NCBI RefSeq assembly: GCF_003151135.1
Contig: NZ_QEQK01000009.1
Span: 110,513 to 174,512, forward strand
Length of the DNA stretch: 64,000 bases
DNA from: Abyssibacter profundi
GTDB lineage: Bacteria > Pseudomonadota > Gammaproteobacteria > Nevskiales > OUC007
Reading direction: 5' to 3'
Numbering within the stretch: position 1 is the stretch's first letter; each line of letters opens with the position of its first letter. The notes below the pieces were generated by a model. That model saw only the letters and a program-made list of their open reading frames with translations. It ran no database searches and had not been told where the DNA came from. Position numbers and translations under genes: made by a program. This document shows, one piece after another, positions 1 to 9,289 of this stretch.

Positions 1-491
1 ATTTGCGCGGTGCCCGGCAGGCAGGTCATCGCAAACGTAAAGGCTCCCAACGCCAAGGTGCCGCCGATCAACCGCTTGGGAATGTCCAACTCGCGGAACA
101 GGGCAGCCGCCAGCGGATACACCGAGAACGCGACGACAAATGCAGAGACACCGCCGTACTCGAGCAGGCCACAGGCCAACACGATCGCGAGAATGCCGTG
201 GCGCGCCCCGAGTCGGCGAACAAAGGTTTGGGCGATGGCACGGGCACAGCCCGAATCTTCCATGAGCTTGCCGAAGATGGCCCCCAGCAAAAAGATCGGG
301 AAGTACTTCACCGCAAAACCACCCATGGCCGTCATGAACACCTGGGTGTAGGCGCCCAGTAGCGGTACACCGCCGTTGAGCACGCAGGCCAGCATCGCCA
401 GCACGGGTGCCAGCACAATCACGGACACACCGCGATAGGCCAACCACATCAACAAAACCAATGACAACAGAATGCCGGCGATGCCGATCAT
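1..491 (-). CDS. GntP-family permease, N-terminal part (cut by window edge)
   Basis: Only the first 163 codons are inside the window; the ATG is at 491 on the minus strand and the frame runs open to base 1. The translation begins MIGIAGILLSLVLLMW and is almost entirely hydrophobic, with at least four membrane segments. The segment KYFPIFLLGAIFGKLMEDSG followed by a short loop and the EYGGVSAFVVAF stretch is typical of GntP/gluconate:H+ symporter-like permeases. Family members are about 430-470 residues, so roughly two thirds are missing. The substrate cannot be read from sequence; an organic acid is likely. It is divergent from the valine-degradation operon, so a branched organic acid is possible, but that is inference. 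Confidence 0.75.
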   Translation of the reverse strand, partial: MIGIAGILLSLVLLMWLAYRGVSVIVLAPVLAMLACVLNGGVPLLGAYTQVFMTAMGGFAVKYFPIFLLGAIFGKLMEDSGCARAIAQTFVRRLGARHGILAIVLACGLLEYGGVSAFVVAFSVYPLAAALFRELDIPKRLIGGTLALGAFTFAMTCLPGTAQ

Positions 492-656
492 GTGAACTCC
501 CCTCCCCGCAACGGATGCTTGTTGTTATGTGATCGCGGTGGCCCCCACGGCGTGTCGCAGCGCAGCATCACCGCGCCATGAAGTCAACGCGTTTTCCACC
601 TATGATAGCCGCCATCAGACCCGGGACCGACCGGGCTTTTACATTCAGGAGACCCC

Positions 657-2153
657 ATGAGCGAACGCCTCCCACTGTTCCTCGAAGGCCGCTTCGTGCA
701 GAGCAGCAGCGACCAGAGCATTCCCGTCACCAATCCGGCGACTCAGGCCGTGCTGACAGAAGCCCCGGCGGCGACCACCGAAGAGATGGATCGTGCCATT
801 GCCAGCGCCCAGGCGGCGTTCGAGCAATGGAAGCACACGGCCCCCTCGGCTCGGGCGCGGCTATTCATGCGCTATCAACAGCTCCTCAAGGACCACCACG
901 ATGAATTGGGCGAGCTGCTGGCACAGGAAACCGGCAAGAACTTTGAAGATGCCAAGGGCGACGTCTGGCGCGGCATCGAAGTCGTCGAGCAGATGTGCAA
1001 CATCCCCTCGCTACTCATGGGCGAGACCGTGGACAACGTGGCCACCGGCGTGGACACGCATTCGCATGTCCAGCCCCTGGGTGTCTCGCTGGCCATTACG
1101 CCGTTCAATTTCCCGGCCATGATCCCGCTGTGGTTCTTCCCCACAGCGATTGCCGCTGGCAATGCCTGCATTCTCAAGCCCAGCGAGCAGGACCCGATGA
1201 CGCCCAACCGGCTGGCCGAGTTGTTCGTCGAAGCCGGTTTCCCGCCTGCCCTGCTGCAGGTCATCCATGGTGGGAAGCAGCAGGTGCAGTACCTGATGGA
1301 GCACGAGGGCATTGCCACCGTGTCGTTTGTCGGGTCGGTGCCGGTGGCCGAGCATGTCTACCGCACCGCCACCCAACACCTGAAGCGGGCCCAGTGCTTC
1401 GCCGGGGCCAAGAACCACATGGTGGTGATGCCCGATGCGGACAAGCAACAGGTCATCAACAACATTGTCGGTGCCTCCGTCGGCGCCGCCGGGCAGCGCT
1501 GCATGGCGATCTCGGTCGCCGTGCTGGTCGGCGAAACGCGGGAATGGGTGACCGATATCCGCCAAGCACTGGCCCAGGTCCACCCAGGACACTGGGACCA
1601 GCCGGACGCCGCTTACGGCCCATTGATTTCTCCGGCCGCCAAGGCACGGGTCGAGTCGTTGATCCAGCAGGGCGTCGACGAAGGGGCGACCCTGGAGCTG
1701 GATGGCCGCGGCTGTCAGGTCGAAGGCTACCCCGACGGCAACTGGGTGGGACCGACGCTGTTCTCGCAGGTCAGCCCGGACATGACCATCTACCAGGAAG
1801 AGATTTTCGGCCCGGTGCTATGTCTGGTGGAGGCGGCCGATCTTGACGAGGCGCTGACCCTGATCAACAACAACCCCTACGGCAACGGCACCTCGCTATT
1901 TACAGCGTCGGGCGCGGCCGCCCGCAAGTTCGTTTCGGAGGTCAAGGTTGGCCAGGTGGGCATTAACATCCCCATTCCCGTGCCACTGCCCTTCTTCAGC
2001 TTCACCGGCTGGCGACGCAGTTTCTTTGGCGATCAGCACGCCTACGGCAAGCAGGCGATCCGCTTCTTCACCGAAACCAAGACCGTCACCTCGCGCTGGT
2101 TCGATTCCGGCATGCCCGCCTCCGGCCCCAACATGTCGATCAACCTGCGCTAA
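657..2153 (+). CDS. mmsA: CoA-acylating methylmalonate-semialdehyde dehydrogenase
   Basis: 498 residues, the family length. It oxidises methylmalonate semialdehyde to propionyl-CoA (NAD+ and CoA dependent), the last step of valine catabolism. The aldehyde dehydrogenase fold is clear: [20 protein letters not shown] near residue 150, the cofactor-binding [13 protein letters not shown] segment, and the catalytic cysteine Cys282 in GQRCMAIS. The C-terminal [12 protein letters not shown] segment is characteristic of MmsA. A ribosome site (caggaga) lies 6 bases before the ATG. It is the first gene of a run ending with mmsB and is followed by a gene whose ATG overlaps its TAA by one base. Confidence 0.95.
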   Translation: MSERLPLFLEGRFVQSSSDQSIPVTNPATQAVLTEAPAATTEEMDRAIASAQAAFEQWKHTAPSARARLFMRYQQLLKDHHDELGELLAQETGKNFEDAKGDVWRGIEVVEQMCNIPSLLMGETVDNVATGVDTHSHVQPLGVSLAITPFNFPAMIPLWFFPTAIAAGNACILKPSEQDPMTPNRLAELFVEAGFPPALLQVIHGGKQQVQYLMEHEGIATVSFVGSVPVAEHVYRTATQHLKRAQCFAGAKNHMVVMPDADKQQVINNIVGASVGAAGQRCMAISVAVLVGETREWVTDIRQALAQVHPGHWDQPDAAYGPLISPAAKARVESLIQQGVDEGATLELDGRGCQVEGYPDGNWVGPTLFSQVSPDMTIYQEEIFGPVLCLVEAADLDEALTLINNNPYGNGTSLFTASGAAARKFVSEVKVGQVGINIPIPVPLPFFSFTGWRRSFFGDQHAYGKQAIRFFTETKTVTSRWFDSGMPASGPNMSINLR

Positions 2154-2605
2154 TGCCTCAGGGGCTGGAACACTGGGCAGCACGCAGTGTCATCGTCCTG
2201 GCGCTGGCCGTAGCGTATTTGTGGCTGGTGAGCCACAGCATCGGCTGGGTGTCGCAAATAGGCTGGTCGCTACAGCCGCAGCCAACTTGGTGGATGTACA
2301 CACAGCTAGGCATCACCCATTTACTGGCCGTGCTCATCGCCGCCTTGCCCATCGCCATGCTGGTCGCACTGAGCATCTCCCAGCAACCGTTGCGACATGC
2401 ACTGGCACTGGCCACACCGACGGCGGCAACGCTGGTCTATGACGTCTTCATCGGCTACCCGGAGGCATTGCTGGGCCCCAGATCAACGGGGGAAGTCGTG
2501 CTGTCTTTGATCAGTGTCCTCATGCTGCTGACCATGCCGGCTGCGCTGACCTGGCTGATCCAGCGCTGGCGCCCCGCCCCTGGTCATCCAGCGGTACTGA
2601 CATGA
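2153..2605 (+). CDS. Small four-helix membrane protein, unknown function
   Basis: 150 residues. The ATG shares one base with the mmsA stop (taATG), and its own stop overlaps the next start as ATGA, so it is translationally coupled inside the valine operon. Four hydrophobic segments are visible at about residues 12-30, 49-72, 80-103 and 115-137. There are no charged residues within the helices, no cysteine pairs and no recognisable motif. I do not recognise a family. Its position between mmsA and the acyl-CoA dehydrogenase argues for a membrane function tied to branched-chain acid use, but that is inference only. Confidence 0.7.
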   Translation: MPQGLEHWAARSVIVLALAVAYLWLVSHSIGWVSQIGWSLQPQPTWWMYTQLGITHLLAVLIAALPIAMLVALSISQQPLRHALALATPTAATLVYDVFIGYPEALLGPRSTGEVVLSLISVLMLLTMPAALTWLIQRWRPAPGHPAVLT

Positions 2606-3159
2606 ACCGTGCGCTTGCACGCCTGCTGGGCAACACGCTTGCCCTGCTCGTAGCGGGGCCCGCCGCCGCCGAGGTCGTAGCGCAATCATCCAGCGGCTTT
2701 CTGGTCCGGCACCAAGTCATGGTCGATCTGCCGCCGCTGCAAGCCTATCGCACGTTGACCGATCTCCATCGCTGGTGGAATCCGGCGCATACCTGGTCGG
2801 GCGATGCCGCCCATCTTCGGCTGGAAGCCCGCGTCGGTGGCTGCTGGTGTGAGCGCTGGATTGAGAACGGGCAAACAGTGGATATCGAACACATGCGAAT
2901 TCGTGCTGCGCGACCCGGCGCACTGCTGCGAGCAACCGGCGGCTTGGGACCGCTGCAAGAATTGAGCGTCAGCGGAACGCTGAGCTGGACCCTCGAAGCC
3001 GGCGACGCCGGCCAAAGCATTGTGACCATGGAATACACGGTCTCCGGGTGGACGCCCGACGGACTGGATGCCTGGGCAGAGCCCGTGGACTTCGTCCTTG
3101 GCGAACAAAGTCAGCGCTACGCGCGTCTAATCAACACCGGCCATGCGGACGCCCCATGA
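2602..3159 (+). CDS. Exported SRPBCC-like protein
   Basis: 185 residues with a signal peptide (hydrophobic LLGNTLALLVAGPAAAE, cleavage probably after residue 23). The remainder resembles the SRPBCC/polyketide-cyclase-like fold: a strand-rich start with VDLPPLQAYRTLTDLHRWWNP, the WSGDA and GGCWCERW segments, and a final helix after AWAEPVDFVLGEQ. SRPBCC proteins bind hydrophobic ligands; the ligand here is unknown. It overlaps the preceding membrane gene and the following dehydrogenase gene by 4 bases (ATGA) on each side. An exported ligand-binding protein inside a cytoplasmic acyl-CoA pathway is unusual. Confidence 0.75.
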   Translation: MNRALARLLGNTLALLVAGPAAAEVVAQSSSGFLVRHQVMVDLPPLQAYRTLTDLHRWWNPAHTWSGDAAHLRLEARVGGCWCERWIENGQTVDIEHMRIRAARPGALLRATGGLGPLQELSVSGTLSWTLEAGDAGQSIVTMEYTVSGWTPDGLDAWAEPVDFVLGEQSQRYARLINTGHADAP

Positions 3160-4316
3160 ATTTCGAACTCTCTGACGACCAGCAGGCGCTGGTCGACGCG
3201 GCCCGGGATTTCTCGGTCAAGGCGTTGGCGCCACAGGCTGCAGAATGGGATGCCCAATGCCATTTTCCGGTGGATGTGCTGCGCGAGGCCGCCGAACTGG
3301 GCCTGCTGGGACTCTATACACCGGAGGCCGCCGGCGGCTTAGGGCTGTCGCGGTTGGATTCGGTCCTCATCGTGGAAGAGCTCGCGCGCGGCTGCACCTC
3401 CACCACCGCCTACATGACCATCCACAACATGTGTGCGTGGATGCTCGGCGCCTTTGGCAGCCCGGCCATTCACGAGCGCTTCGTCAGCCCTCTGGTGAGC
3501 GGTGAGCAACTGGCCTCCTACTGCCTGACCGAGCCTGGCAACGGTTCGGATGCCGCCAACCTCAAGACCACGGCGCGGCGCGACGGCGACCATTACGTCG
3601 TCAACGGCGCCAAATGCTTCATCTCCGGCGCAGGCTCCACCCAGGTGCTGGCGCTCATGGCCCGGACCGGTGGCCCCGGACCCAAGGGGATCTCCTGTCT
3701 GGCCGTGCCGGCGGATCTCGATGGCATCAGTTTCGGCAAAAAGGAAACCAAGCTGGGCTGGAACTCCCAGCCGACGCGAACCATCAGCTTCGAAGACGTC
3801 CGGGTGCCGGTCGACTGCCTTGTCGGAGAGGAAGGCCAAGGCTTCACGTTCGCCATGAAAGGCCTGGATGGTGGACGTCTGAACATCGCCACCTGCTCGG
3901 TGGGCACAGCGCAGGCGGCCTTGGACACCACCGTGGCCTACGTGAAAGGCCGCAAGCAGTTCGGTCAGGCCGTGGCCGACTTTCAGGCCACCCAGTTTCG
4001 CCTGGCCGACATGCAAACCGATTTGATCGCCGCCCGGCAGATGATTCGCCTGGCCGCCAGCAAGCTGGACGCCGCCCACCCGGAGGCCACCGCCTACTGC
4101 GCCATGGCCAAGCGCTTCGCCACCGATGCCTGCTTCGATATCTGCAACGCGGCGCTGCAGCTGCACGGCGGTTACGGCTATATCCGCGAATATCCCATCG
4201 AGCGGATGGTGCGCGATACCCGCGTCCACCAGATTCTTGAAGGTACGAACGAGATCATGCGCGTCATTGTGGGGCGCAGACTCCTGCTGGACCACACCCT
4301 GGAGATGTTGAGATGA
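3156..4316 (+). CDS. Acyl-CoA dehydrogenase, probably isobutyryl-CoA dehydrogenase
   Basis: 386 residues starting at the ATG that overlaps the previous stop (ATGA at 3156); the frame is open further upstream but that start would overlap the SRPBCC gene heavily. FAD-dependent alpha,beta-desaturation of a short branched acyl-CoA. Visible motifs: AYCLTEPGNGSDA-type FAD loop (here SYCLTEPGNGSDAAN), WNSQPTRTISFEDV, RKQFGQ, QLHGGYGYIREYP and the catalytic glutamate Glu362 in ILEGTNEIM. The neighbours (enoyl-CoA hydratase, 3-hydroxyisobutyryl-CoA hydrolase, mmsA, mmsB) make isobutyryl-CoA the most likely substrate. The exact chain specificity is inferred from context. Confidence 0.93.
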   Translation: MNFELSDDQQALVDAARDFSVKALAPQAAEWDAQCHFPVDVLREAAELGLLGLYTPEAAGGLGLSRLDSVLIVEELARGCTSTTAYMTIHNMCAWMLGAFGSPAIHERFVSPLVSGEQLASYCLTEPGNGSDAANLKTTARRDGDHYVVNGAKCFISGAGSTQVLALMARTGGPGPKGISCLAVPADLDGISFGKKETKLGWNSQPTRTISFEDVRVPVDCLVGEEGQGFTFAMKGLDGGRLNIATCSVGTAQAALDTTVAYVKGRKQFGQAVADFQATQFRLADMQTDLIAARQMIRLAASKLDAAHPEATAYCAMAKRFATDACFDICNAALQLHGGYGYIREYPIERMVRDTRVHQILEGTNEIMRVIVGRRLLLDHTLEMLR

Positions 4317-5089
4317 CGGACCAACTACAAGTCGCAATCGATGGCAGTGTCGCGGTGCTCACCATCGACAACCCGCCGGCCAACACCTGGACGCTGGAGT
4401 CGCTCAACGCCCTGCCCGACCTGCTGGCCGACCTCGAATCCGACGAGTCGATCCGCGCTTTGGTGGTCACGGGCGCCGGCGAAAAATTCTTCTCCGCAGG
4501 CGCCGAATTACGGACCTTCGCGGACGGCGATGTGGCTATTGCCAGCGAAATGGCCCGCGCCTTCGGCTTTGCGTTCGAAGCGCTTGCCGAATGCGATTTG
4601 GTCACCATCGCGGCCATTAACGGCTACGCCATGGGCGGCGGCCTGGAGACGGCCTTGGCCTGCGACATGCGCATCGCCGAGTCCCATGCCCAGATGGCGC
4701 TCCCCGAAGCCAGCGTTGGGCTGCTGCCCTGCGCAGGCGGCACCCAGCGCCTGCCATGGCTGGTCGGAGAAGGCTGGGCCAAGCGCATGATTCTCTGCGG
4801 CGAGCGTGTGGATGCCGACACGGCGCTGGACATTGGCCTGGTCGAGGAAGTCGTGGACCGCGGCGAGGCGGTCGCCGTGGCCCAGGAACTGGCGGGCCGC
4901 GTGCAGCGACAGGCGCCCGGCAGTGTCGTGGCCTGTAAACGGTTGATCCACGCCGCCGAGCGTCAGCCGCTGCAAACGGCGCTGGCCATGGAACGCGAGG
5001 AATTCGTCGAGTTGTTCAACTCCGATGACCAACTCGAAGGCGTGACCGCGTTTCTGGAAAAGCGCGCACCGGAATGGACCAACGGATAG
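4313..5089 (+). CDS. Enoyl-CoA hydratase/isomerase (methacrylyl-CoA hydratase role)
   Basis: 258 residues, overlapping the dehydrogenase stop by 4 bases. Crotonase fold with the oxyanion-hole segment FFSAGAEL and the GYAMGGGLETALACD helix. Both general acid/base glutamates of true hydratases are in place: Glu112 (GGGLE) and Glu132 (LPEASVGLLP). It would hydrate methacrylyl-CoA to 3-hydroxyisobutyryl-CoA in the valine route, between the dehydrogenase and the downstream hydrolase. Other short enoyl-CoAs may also be accepted. Confidence 0.92.
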   Translation: MTDQLQVAIDGSVAVLTIDNPPANTWTLESLNALPDLLADLESDESIRALVVTGAGEKFFSAGAELRTFADGDVAIASEMARAFGFAFEALAECDLVTIAAINGYAMGGGLETALACDMRIAESHAQMALPEASVGLLPCAGGTQRLPWLVGEGWAKRMILCGERVDADTALDIGLVEEVVDRGEAVAVAQELAGRVQRQAPGSVVACKRLIHAAERQPLQTALAMEREEFVELFNSDDQLEGVTAFLEKRAPEWTNG

Positions 5090-5093
5090 CCGC

Positions 5094-6194
5094 ATGACCG
5101 ACCACCCGATCCTGATCGAACAACGTGGCGCGCTGGGCCGACTCACGCTGAATGCGCCCAAGGCGTTGAACTCGCTGAGCCGTCCCATGGCCCAGGCGCT
5201 GCAAGCCCAGCTGGACGCCTGGGCTGACGACCCGACCATTGCCGTGGTCTGGCTGGATGGCAGCGGCGACAAAGCGTTCTGCGCCGGCGGTGATATCCGC
5301 GCCATGTACGACGCCATGCAGACGGTATCCGTCGGGCAGCGTGTACCCGAGACCGAAGCCTTCTTCGTTGATGAATACCGGTTGGACTACCGAATTCATA
5401 CCTATCCCAAGCCCATCGTGGTCTGGGGCAGCGGCATCGTCATGGGCGGGGGCATCGGCCTGATGTGTGGGGCGGCGCACCGCCTAGTCACGGAGACCTC
5501 CCGCCTGGCCATGCCGGAAATCACCATCGGCCTTTATCCGGATGTCGGAGGTTCCTGGTTCTTGAATCGCATGCCCGGTGGCCTGGGCGTATTCCTTGGA
5601 TTGACCGGCGCCCAGGTCAATGCCACCGATGCCATCGCACTGGACCTGGCCGATCGGATGGTGGCCAGCGATCAGCGCGAGGCCTTGCTCGGCGCCTTGT
5701 CCGAGGCGACGTATGGCGACCAGGCCGAGACGGTCCTGCGCGACATTCTTCGCGACTTCGAACGGGCCGCCGATGGCCTGCGACCGCACAGTCAGATCAA
5801 CCCGCACCGCGAGCACATCCGCAGGCTGACCGATCACGCTGCCGTGGCGGATTGCGTGGCGGCCATCTCGGCGGTCGAGACAGAAGATCGCTGGCTGGGC
5901 CGCGCGGTGGCGACCCTGCGCAAGGGCTGCCCGATGACGGCGCATCTGGTTGACGCTCAAATTCGCCGCAGCCGCCATGCGTCGCTGGCCGAAGTCTTTC
6001 GCATGGAGCTGGTGATGTCCGCACGCTGCTGCATGGGGCCGGATTTTCGTGAGGGTATCCGCGCCCTGCTCATCGACAAGGATGGCGCGCCACAGTGGTC
6101 GCATGCCGATGTTGCCGCAGTCCCGGCGGCGCAGGTCGAACAACACTTCGCGCCACCCTGGTCCGGCGATTCGCCGCTGGCGGACCTGGGCTAG
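5094..6194 (+). CDS. 3-hydroxyisobutyryl-CoA hydrolase
   Basis: 366 residues, longer than a simple crotonase because of the C-terminal helical extension typical of HIBCH-type hydrolases. It releases free 3-hydroxyisobutyrate from its CoA ester. Visible: DKAFCAGGDIRAMYDA, the GSGIVMGGGIGLMCGA loop and MPEITIGLYPDVGGS with Glu142 and Asp150, the residues conserved in this subfamily. It starts 4 bases after the hydratase stop. This hydrolase prevents build-up of reactive methacrylyl-CoA, which fits its coupling to the previous gene. Confidence 0.93.
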   Translation: MTDHPILIEQRGALGRLTLNAPKALNSLSRPMAQALQAQLDAWADDPTIAVVWLDGSGDKAFCAGGDIRAMYDAMQTVSVGQRVPETEAFFVDEYRLDYRIHTYPKPIVVWGSGIVMGGGIGLMCGAAHRLVTETSRLAMPEITIGLYPDVGGSWFLNRMPGGLGVFLGLTGAQVNATDAIALDLADRMVASDQREALLGALSEATYGDQAETVLRDILRDFERAADGLRPHSQINPHREHIRRLTDHAAVADCVAAISAVETEDRWLGRAVATLRKGCPMTAHLVDAQIRRSRHASLAEVFRMELVMSARCCMGPDFREGIRALLIDKDGAPQWSHADVAAVPAAQVEQHFAPPWSGDSPLADLG

Positions 6195-6236
6195 ACCACC
6201 CACAGACCGGCCCGAGCCGGCATTTGAGGAGACGAC

Positions 6237-7163
6237 ATGACCCGCATTGCATTTATCGGCCTCGGCAACATGGGTGGCCCCATGGCGGCCAACCTGGCCC
6301 AGGCCGGGCACGATGTACAGGCTTTCGACCTGTCTGAAACCGCCTGCGCGGCAGCGCGTGACGCCGGCTGCCGAGTTGCTGACTCCACGGCCCAGGCCGT
6401 CGAAGCAGCCGAGGTGGTGGTTTCCATGCTGCCATCGGGCGCGATCGTGGAATCGGTTTATCTCGGCGACGACGGACTGCTGGCCCGACTGCCGGAAAAT
6501 ACACTGATCATCGACAGCTCCACGATTGCCGCTGACACGGCACGCCGCGTCGCCCAGGCCGCCAAGCATCGCGGCCTGCGCATGATCGATGCGCCGGTTT
6601 CCGGTGGTGTGGCCGCTGCCGCCGCCGGAACACTCACCTTCATCTGCGGTGGCAGCGAGGCGGATATCGACGCCGCCCGCCCGGTGCTAGGCGCCATGGG
6701 CAAGAACGTGCTGCGTGCGGGTGACTCTGGCGCCGGCCAGATCGCCAAGATCTGCAACAACATGCTGCTGGCCGTGCATATGATCGGCACTGCAGAAGCC
6801 CTGGCACTGGGTGAAACGCATGGCGTCGACCCGTCGGTACTCTCCGAGATCATGCTCGCCAGTTCGGGCCGCAACTGGTCGCTGGAAGTCTACAACCCCT
6901 GGCCTGGCGTCATGGAAAACGCCCCCGCCTCCAAGGGCTACCAGGGCGGCTTCATGGTCGACCTGATGCATAAAGATCTGGGACTGGCGCTGGATGCCGC
7001 CCAGCACGAAGGCGCCTCCACCCCCATGGGCGCGCTGGCCCGTTCGCTCTATGCCTTGCATCGGCAAGCCGGCCACGGCCGATTGGACTTCTCATCGATC
7101 CAATCGCTGCTGCGCGCGCAGACCGACGCCGACCAGTCACCTGGCGTTGACCACAGCACTTGA
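6237..7163 (+). CDS. mmsB: 3-hydroxyisobutyrate dehydrogenase
   Basis: 308 residues with an N-terminal dinucleotide-binding motif ([13 protein letters not shown], residues 8-20), the substrate motif [17 protein letters not shown] (119-134) and the catalytic lysine Lys171 in [12 protein letters not shown]+-dependent oxidation of 3-hydroxyisobutyrate to methylmalonate semialdehyde, the substrate of the mmsA product encoded at the head of the same operon. A good ribosome site (gaggagacgac) precedes the ATG. A 136-bp gap follows, so it is likely the last gene of the operon. Confidence 0.95.
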   Translation: MTRIAFIGLGNMGGPMAANLAQAGHDVQAFDLSETACAAARDAGCRVADSTAQAVEAAEVVVSMLPSGAIVESVYLGDDGLLARLPENTLIIDSSTIAADTARRVAQAAKHRGLRMIDAPVSGGVAAAAAGTLTFICGGSEADIDAARPVLGAMGKNVLRAGDSGAGQIAKICNNMLLAVHMIGTAEALALGETHGVDPSVLSEIMLASSGRNWSLEVYNPWPGVMENAPASKGYQGGFMVDLMHKDLGLALDAAQHEGASTPMGALARSLYALHRQAGHGRLDFSSIQSLLRAQTDADQSPGVDHST

Positions 7164-7299
7164 TTCGCGCCGCGACGGCACGCAGTCTGCTAACACAACG
7201 CTGGCCACGCCATTATTCGCCGGGAACACGACCGGCCCGGGCGTGGTCCACCTGACCGGGCCGCCGGATACCACCGTTTCACAGCAAGGAGGCTGCTAC

Positions 7300-7827
7300 A
7301 TGACTCGCACCCTATCCACGTTATCCCTTTGCGCCGCGCTGGCGGCCTGTGCCGGCTCGGCCGGCGCTGCCAGCTCCGTCACCCTGTCGTCTGTCAGCAC
7401 GGACGGTGTGGGCGAGGCCCTCGGCACCGTCACTTTTGAACAAACCGAGTACGGCCTGGTCCTCAAGCCCGACCTGCAGGGCCTGGCGCCTGGGCTGCAC
7501 GGTTTTCATCTGCATGAAAATGGCAGTTGCGAACCGGCGGATAAGAACGGCACAACCGTGGCAGCCGCCGCTGCAGGCAGCCATTACGACCCCAAGGGAA
7601 CTGGCCAGCACGGCACCCCCTGGGGCAATGGCCACCTGGGTGACCTGCCGCCACTGTTCGTCGCCGATGACGGGACCGCCAGCCATGCCGTCCTGGCGCC
7701 ACGCCTGACCAAGCAGGACCTCAAGGGCCGCGCCCTGATGATTCACGCGGGCGGCGACAACTTTTCCGATACGCCGAAGAAGCTGGGTGGTGGTGGCAGC
7801 CGGGTGGCCTGCGGCGTCATCAGCTAA
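7300..7827 (+). CDS. sodC: Cu/Zn superoxide dismutase, periplasmic (possible lipoprotein)
   Basis: 175 residues. The start at 7300 was chosen because a strong ribosome site (caaggagg) lies 7-13 bases upstream and the protein then begins with a signal peptide. Metal ligands of the family are visible: [32 protein letters not shown] and the final MIHAGGDNF. The intramolecular disulfide cysteines (GSCEP and RVACG) are present. The signal peptide contains L-A-A-C with Cys17, an acceptable lipobox, so the enzyme may be lipid-anchored rather than free. It dismutates superoxide in the periplasm. Confidence 0.94.
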   Translation: MTRTLSTLSLCAALAACAGSAGAASSVTLSSVSTDGVGEALGTVTFEQTEYGLVLKPDLQGLAPGLHGFHLHENGSCEPADKNGTTVAAAAAGSHYDPKGTGQHGTPWGNGHLGDLPPLFVADDGTASHAVLAPRLTKQDLKGRALMIHAGGDNFSDTPKKLGGGGSRVACGVIS

Positions 7828-7833
7828 GCCAGC

Positions 7834-8085
7834 ATGTCTGCAGCAACCGCCTTTTGGCTGGTCGCGCTACCCACACTGGCTGCGCTGGCCGCGGTTGGAG
7901 CCCTGCTGGCCATCAAGGTTCGACGCCGCCGCGATGCGGCGTCGGACCCGCAGCCCAGCGATGTCGTGCCGGCCAAACCCATGAGCCAGACACAGGCCCA
8001 TCGCCTGCTCCGACGCTACATCTGGGCGGTGGCCACCGTCGTCGCCCTACTGGGCCTGTTACTGCTCGGACTGGCCGCAGGCTAG
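7834..8085 (+). CDS. Small two-helix membrane protein, unknown
   Basis: 83 residues, starting 6 bases after the sodC stop. Two hydrophobic helices (about residues 5-27 and 61-81) flank a basic, polar loop containing KVRRRRD, which should place the loop in the cytoplasm. There are no cysteines or recognised motifs. Close spacing suggests co-transcription with sodC. Function unknown. Confidence 0.6.
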   Translation: MSAATAFWLVALPTLAALAAVGALLAIKVRRRRDAASDPQPSDVVPAKPMSQTQAHRLLRRYIWAVATVVALLGLLLLGLAAG

Positions 8086-8221
8086 GCGCACTCTCGATGT
8101 GGTGGGCCTGCCTGCTTCATCCAGACACCCGGTCTGCTCGAATCAACATGCAGGCGGCCAGCTGCGATAAATTGGTGACATCTGGCCGGTCTGCCTCAAT
8201 ACAAGACATCGAGAAGCCACC

Positions 8222-9289
8222 ATGGATGACACCGTCAACACCCGACGCGCTGCAGTACAGGACTATTACGGTCAGGTGCTTCAGGGCTCCGACGACCTGA
8301 AAACCAACGCCTGCTGCACCACCGTCAGCCACCCCCGCCATGTCCGTGAGGCCTTGAGCCAGGTCCACGATGAAGTGCTGATGAAGTACTACGGCTGCGG
8401 ACTGGCCATTCCCGATCAGCTCGACGGCATGCGCGTGCTGGACCTGGGCTCGGGCTCCGGTCGCGACGCCTATGTGGTCGCCCGCCTGGTCGGCGATCAG
8501 GGTTCAGTGGTCGGTATCGACATGACCCCCGAGCAGCTGGCCGTCGCCCGCCGTCACGAGGCCTACCACGCCGAGCAATGGGGTTACGCCCAGCCCAACA
8601 CGCAGTTTCTCGAAGGCGACATCGAACGGCTGGATGCCGTCGGCCTGGCCGATGCCGACTTCGACATCATCATCTCCAACTGCGTCATCAACCTCGCCAT
8701 GGACAAGGCCGCGGTGTTGCGGGAAGCACATCGCGTGCTCAAACCCGGTGGTGAGCTGTACTTCAGCGACATCTACGCCGACCGGCGCATTCCGGACACC
8801 CTGGTCAACGACCCGGTGCTCTACGGTGAGTGCCTCTCCGGAGCCTTGTACTGGAACGATTTCCATCATCTGGCCAAGCGCAATGGCTTTGACGATCCGC
8901 GCATCGTGCATTCCGAGCCTCTGGAGATACTCAACGAAGCCGTGAGCGAGAAGCTGGGCGATATTCGCTTCTGGTCGGTGACCTACCGCCTGTTCAAACT
9001 CGAGGGACTGGAACCGGCCTGCGAGGACTACGGTCAGGCGGTGAAGTATCTGGGCAGCATCGAACACTGCGCTGCGGCGTTTGACCTCGATGCGCATCAC
9101 CACTTCCCAACGGGCAAGATCATGCCCGTGTGCGGTAACACCTGGCGCATGTTGGCCGACACCCGTTTTGCCGAACATTTCGAGTTCATCGGTGATTTCT
9201 CCACGCACTACGGCATCTTCCCGGACTGCGGCACCGATGTGCCCTATGCCTCGCAGACGGACGCCTCCGGCGCCGCGGCCTGCTGCTAA
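8222..9289 (+). CDS. arsM: Arsenite S-adenosylmethionine methyltransferase
   Basis: 355 residues. Class I SAM-binding motif DLGSGSGRD at 74-82. The four cysteines of characterised ArsM enzymes can be matched by spacing: Cys31 (NACC), Cys59 (YYGCG), Cys154 (SNCVINL) and Cys204 (GECLSGAL); the 50-residue gap between the last two and the 28-residue gap between the first two equal those of the algal enzyme. It methylates As(III) to mono- and dimethyl arsenicals. The protein ends in a further CGTDVP motif and a terminal Cys-Cys, common in this subgroup. Its TAA overlaps the ATG of the radical SAM gene (taATG), so the two are coupled. No arsR-like gene is visible nearby. Confidence 0.93.
   Translation: MDDTVNTRRAAVQDYYGQVLQGSDDLKTNACCTTVSHPRHVREALSQVHDEVLMKYYGCGLAIPDQLDGMRVLDLGSGSGRDAYVVARLVGDQGSVVGIDMTPEQLAVARRHEAYHAEQWGYAQPNTQFLEGDIERLDAVGLADADFDIIISNCVINLAMDKAAVLREAHRVLKPGGELYFSDIYADRRIPDTLVNDPVLYGECLSGALYWNDFHHLAKRNGFDDPRIVHSEPLEILNEAVSEKLGDIRFWSVTYRLFKLEGLEPACEDYGQAVKYLGSIEHCAAAFDLDAHHHFPTGKIMPVCGNTWRMLADTRFAEHFEFIGDFSTHYGIFPDCGTDVPYASQTDASGAAACC

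Noticed and set aside
1..362. Plus-strand open frames over the first 360 bases
   Set aside because: They are shadows of the minus-strand permease, whose translation is clearly a membrane protein.
3048..3155. Longer acyl-CoA dehydrogenase starting at 3048
   Set aside because: It would overlap the SRPBCC gene by over 100 bases, and the added 36 residues are Arg-rich and unlike the family; the ATGA overlap start fits.
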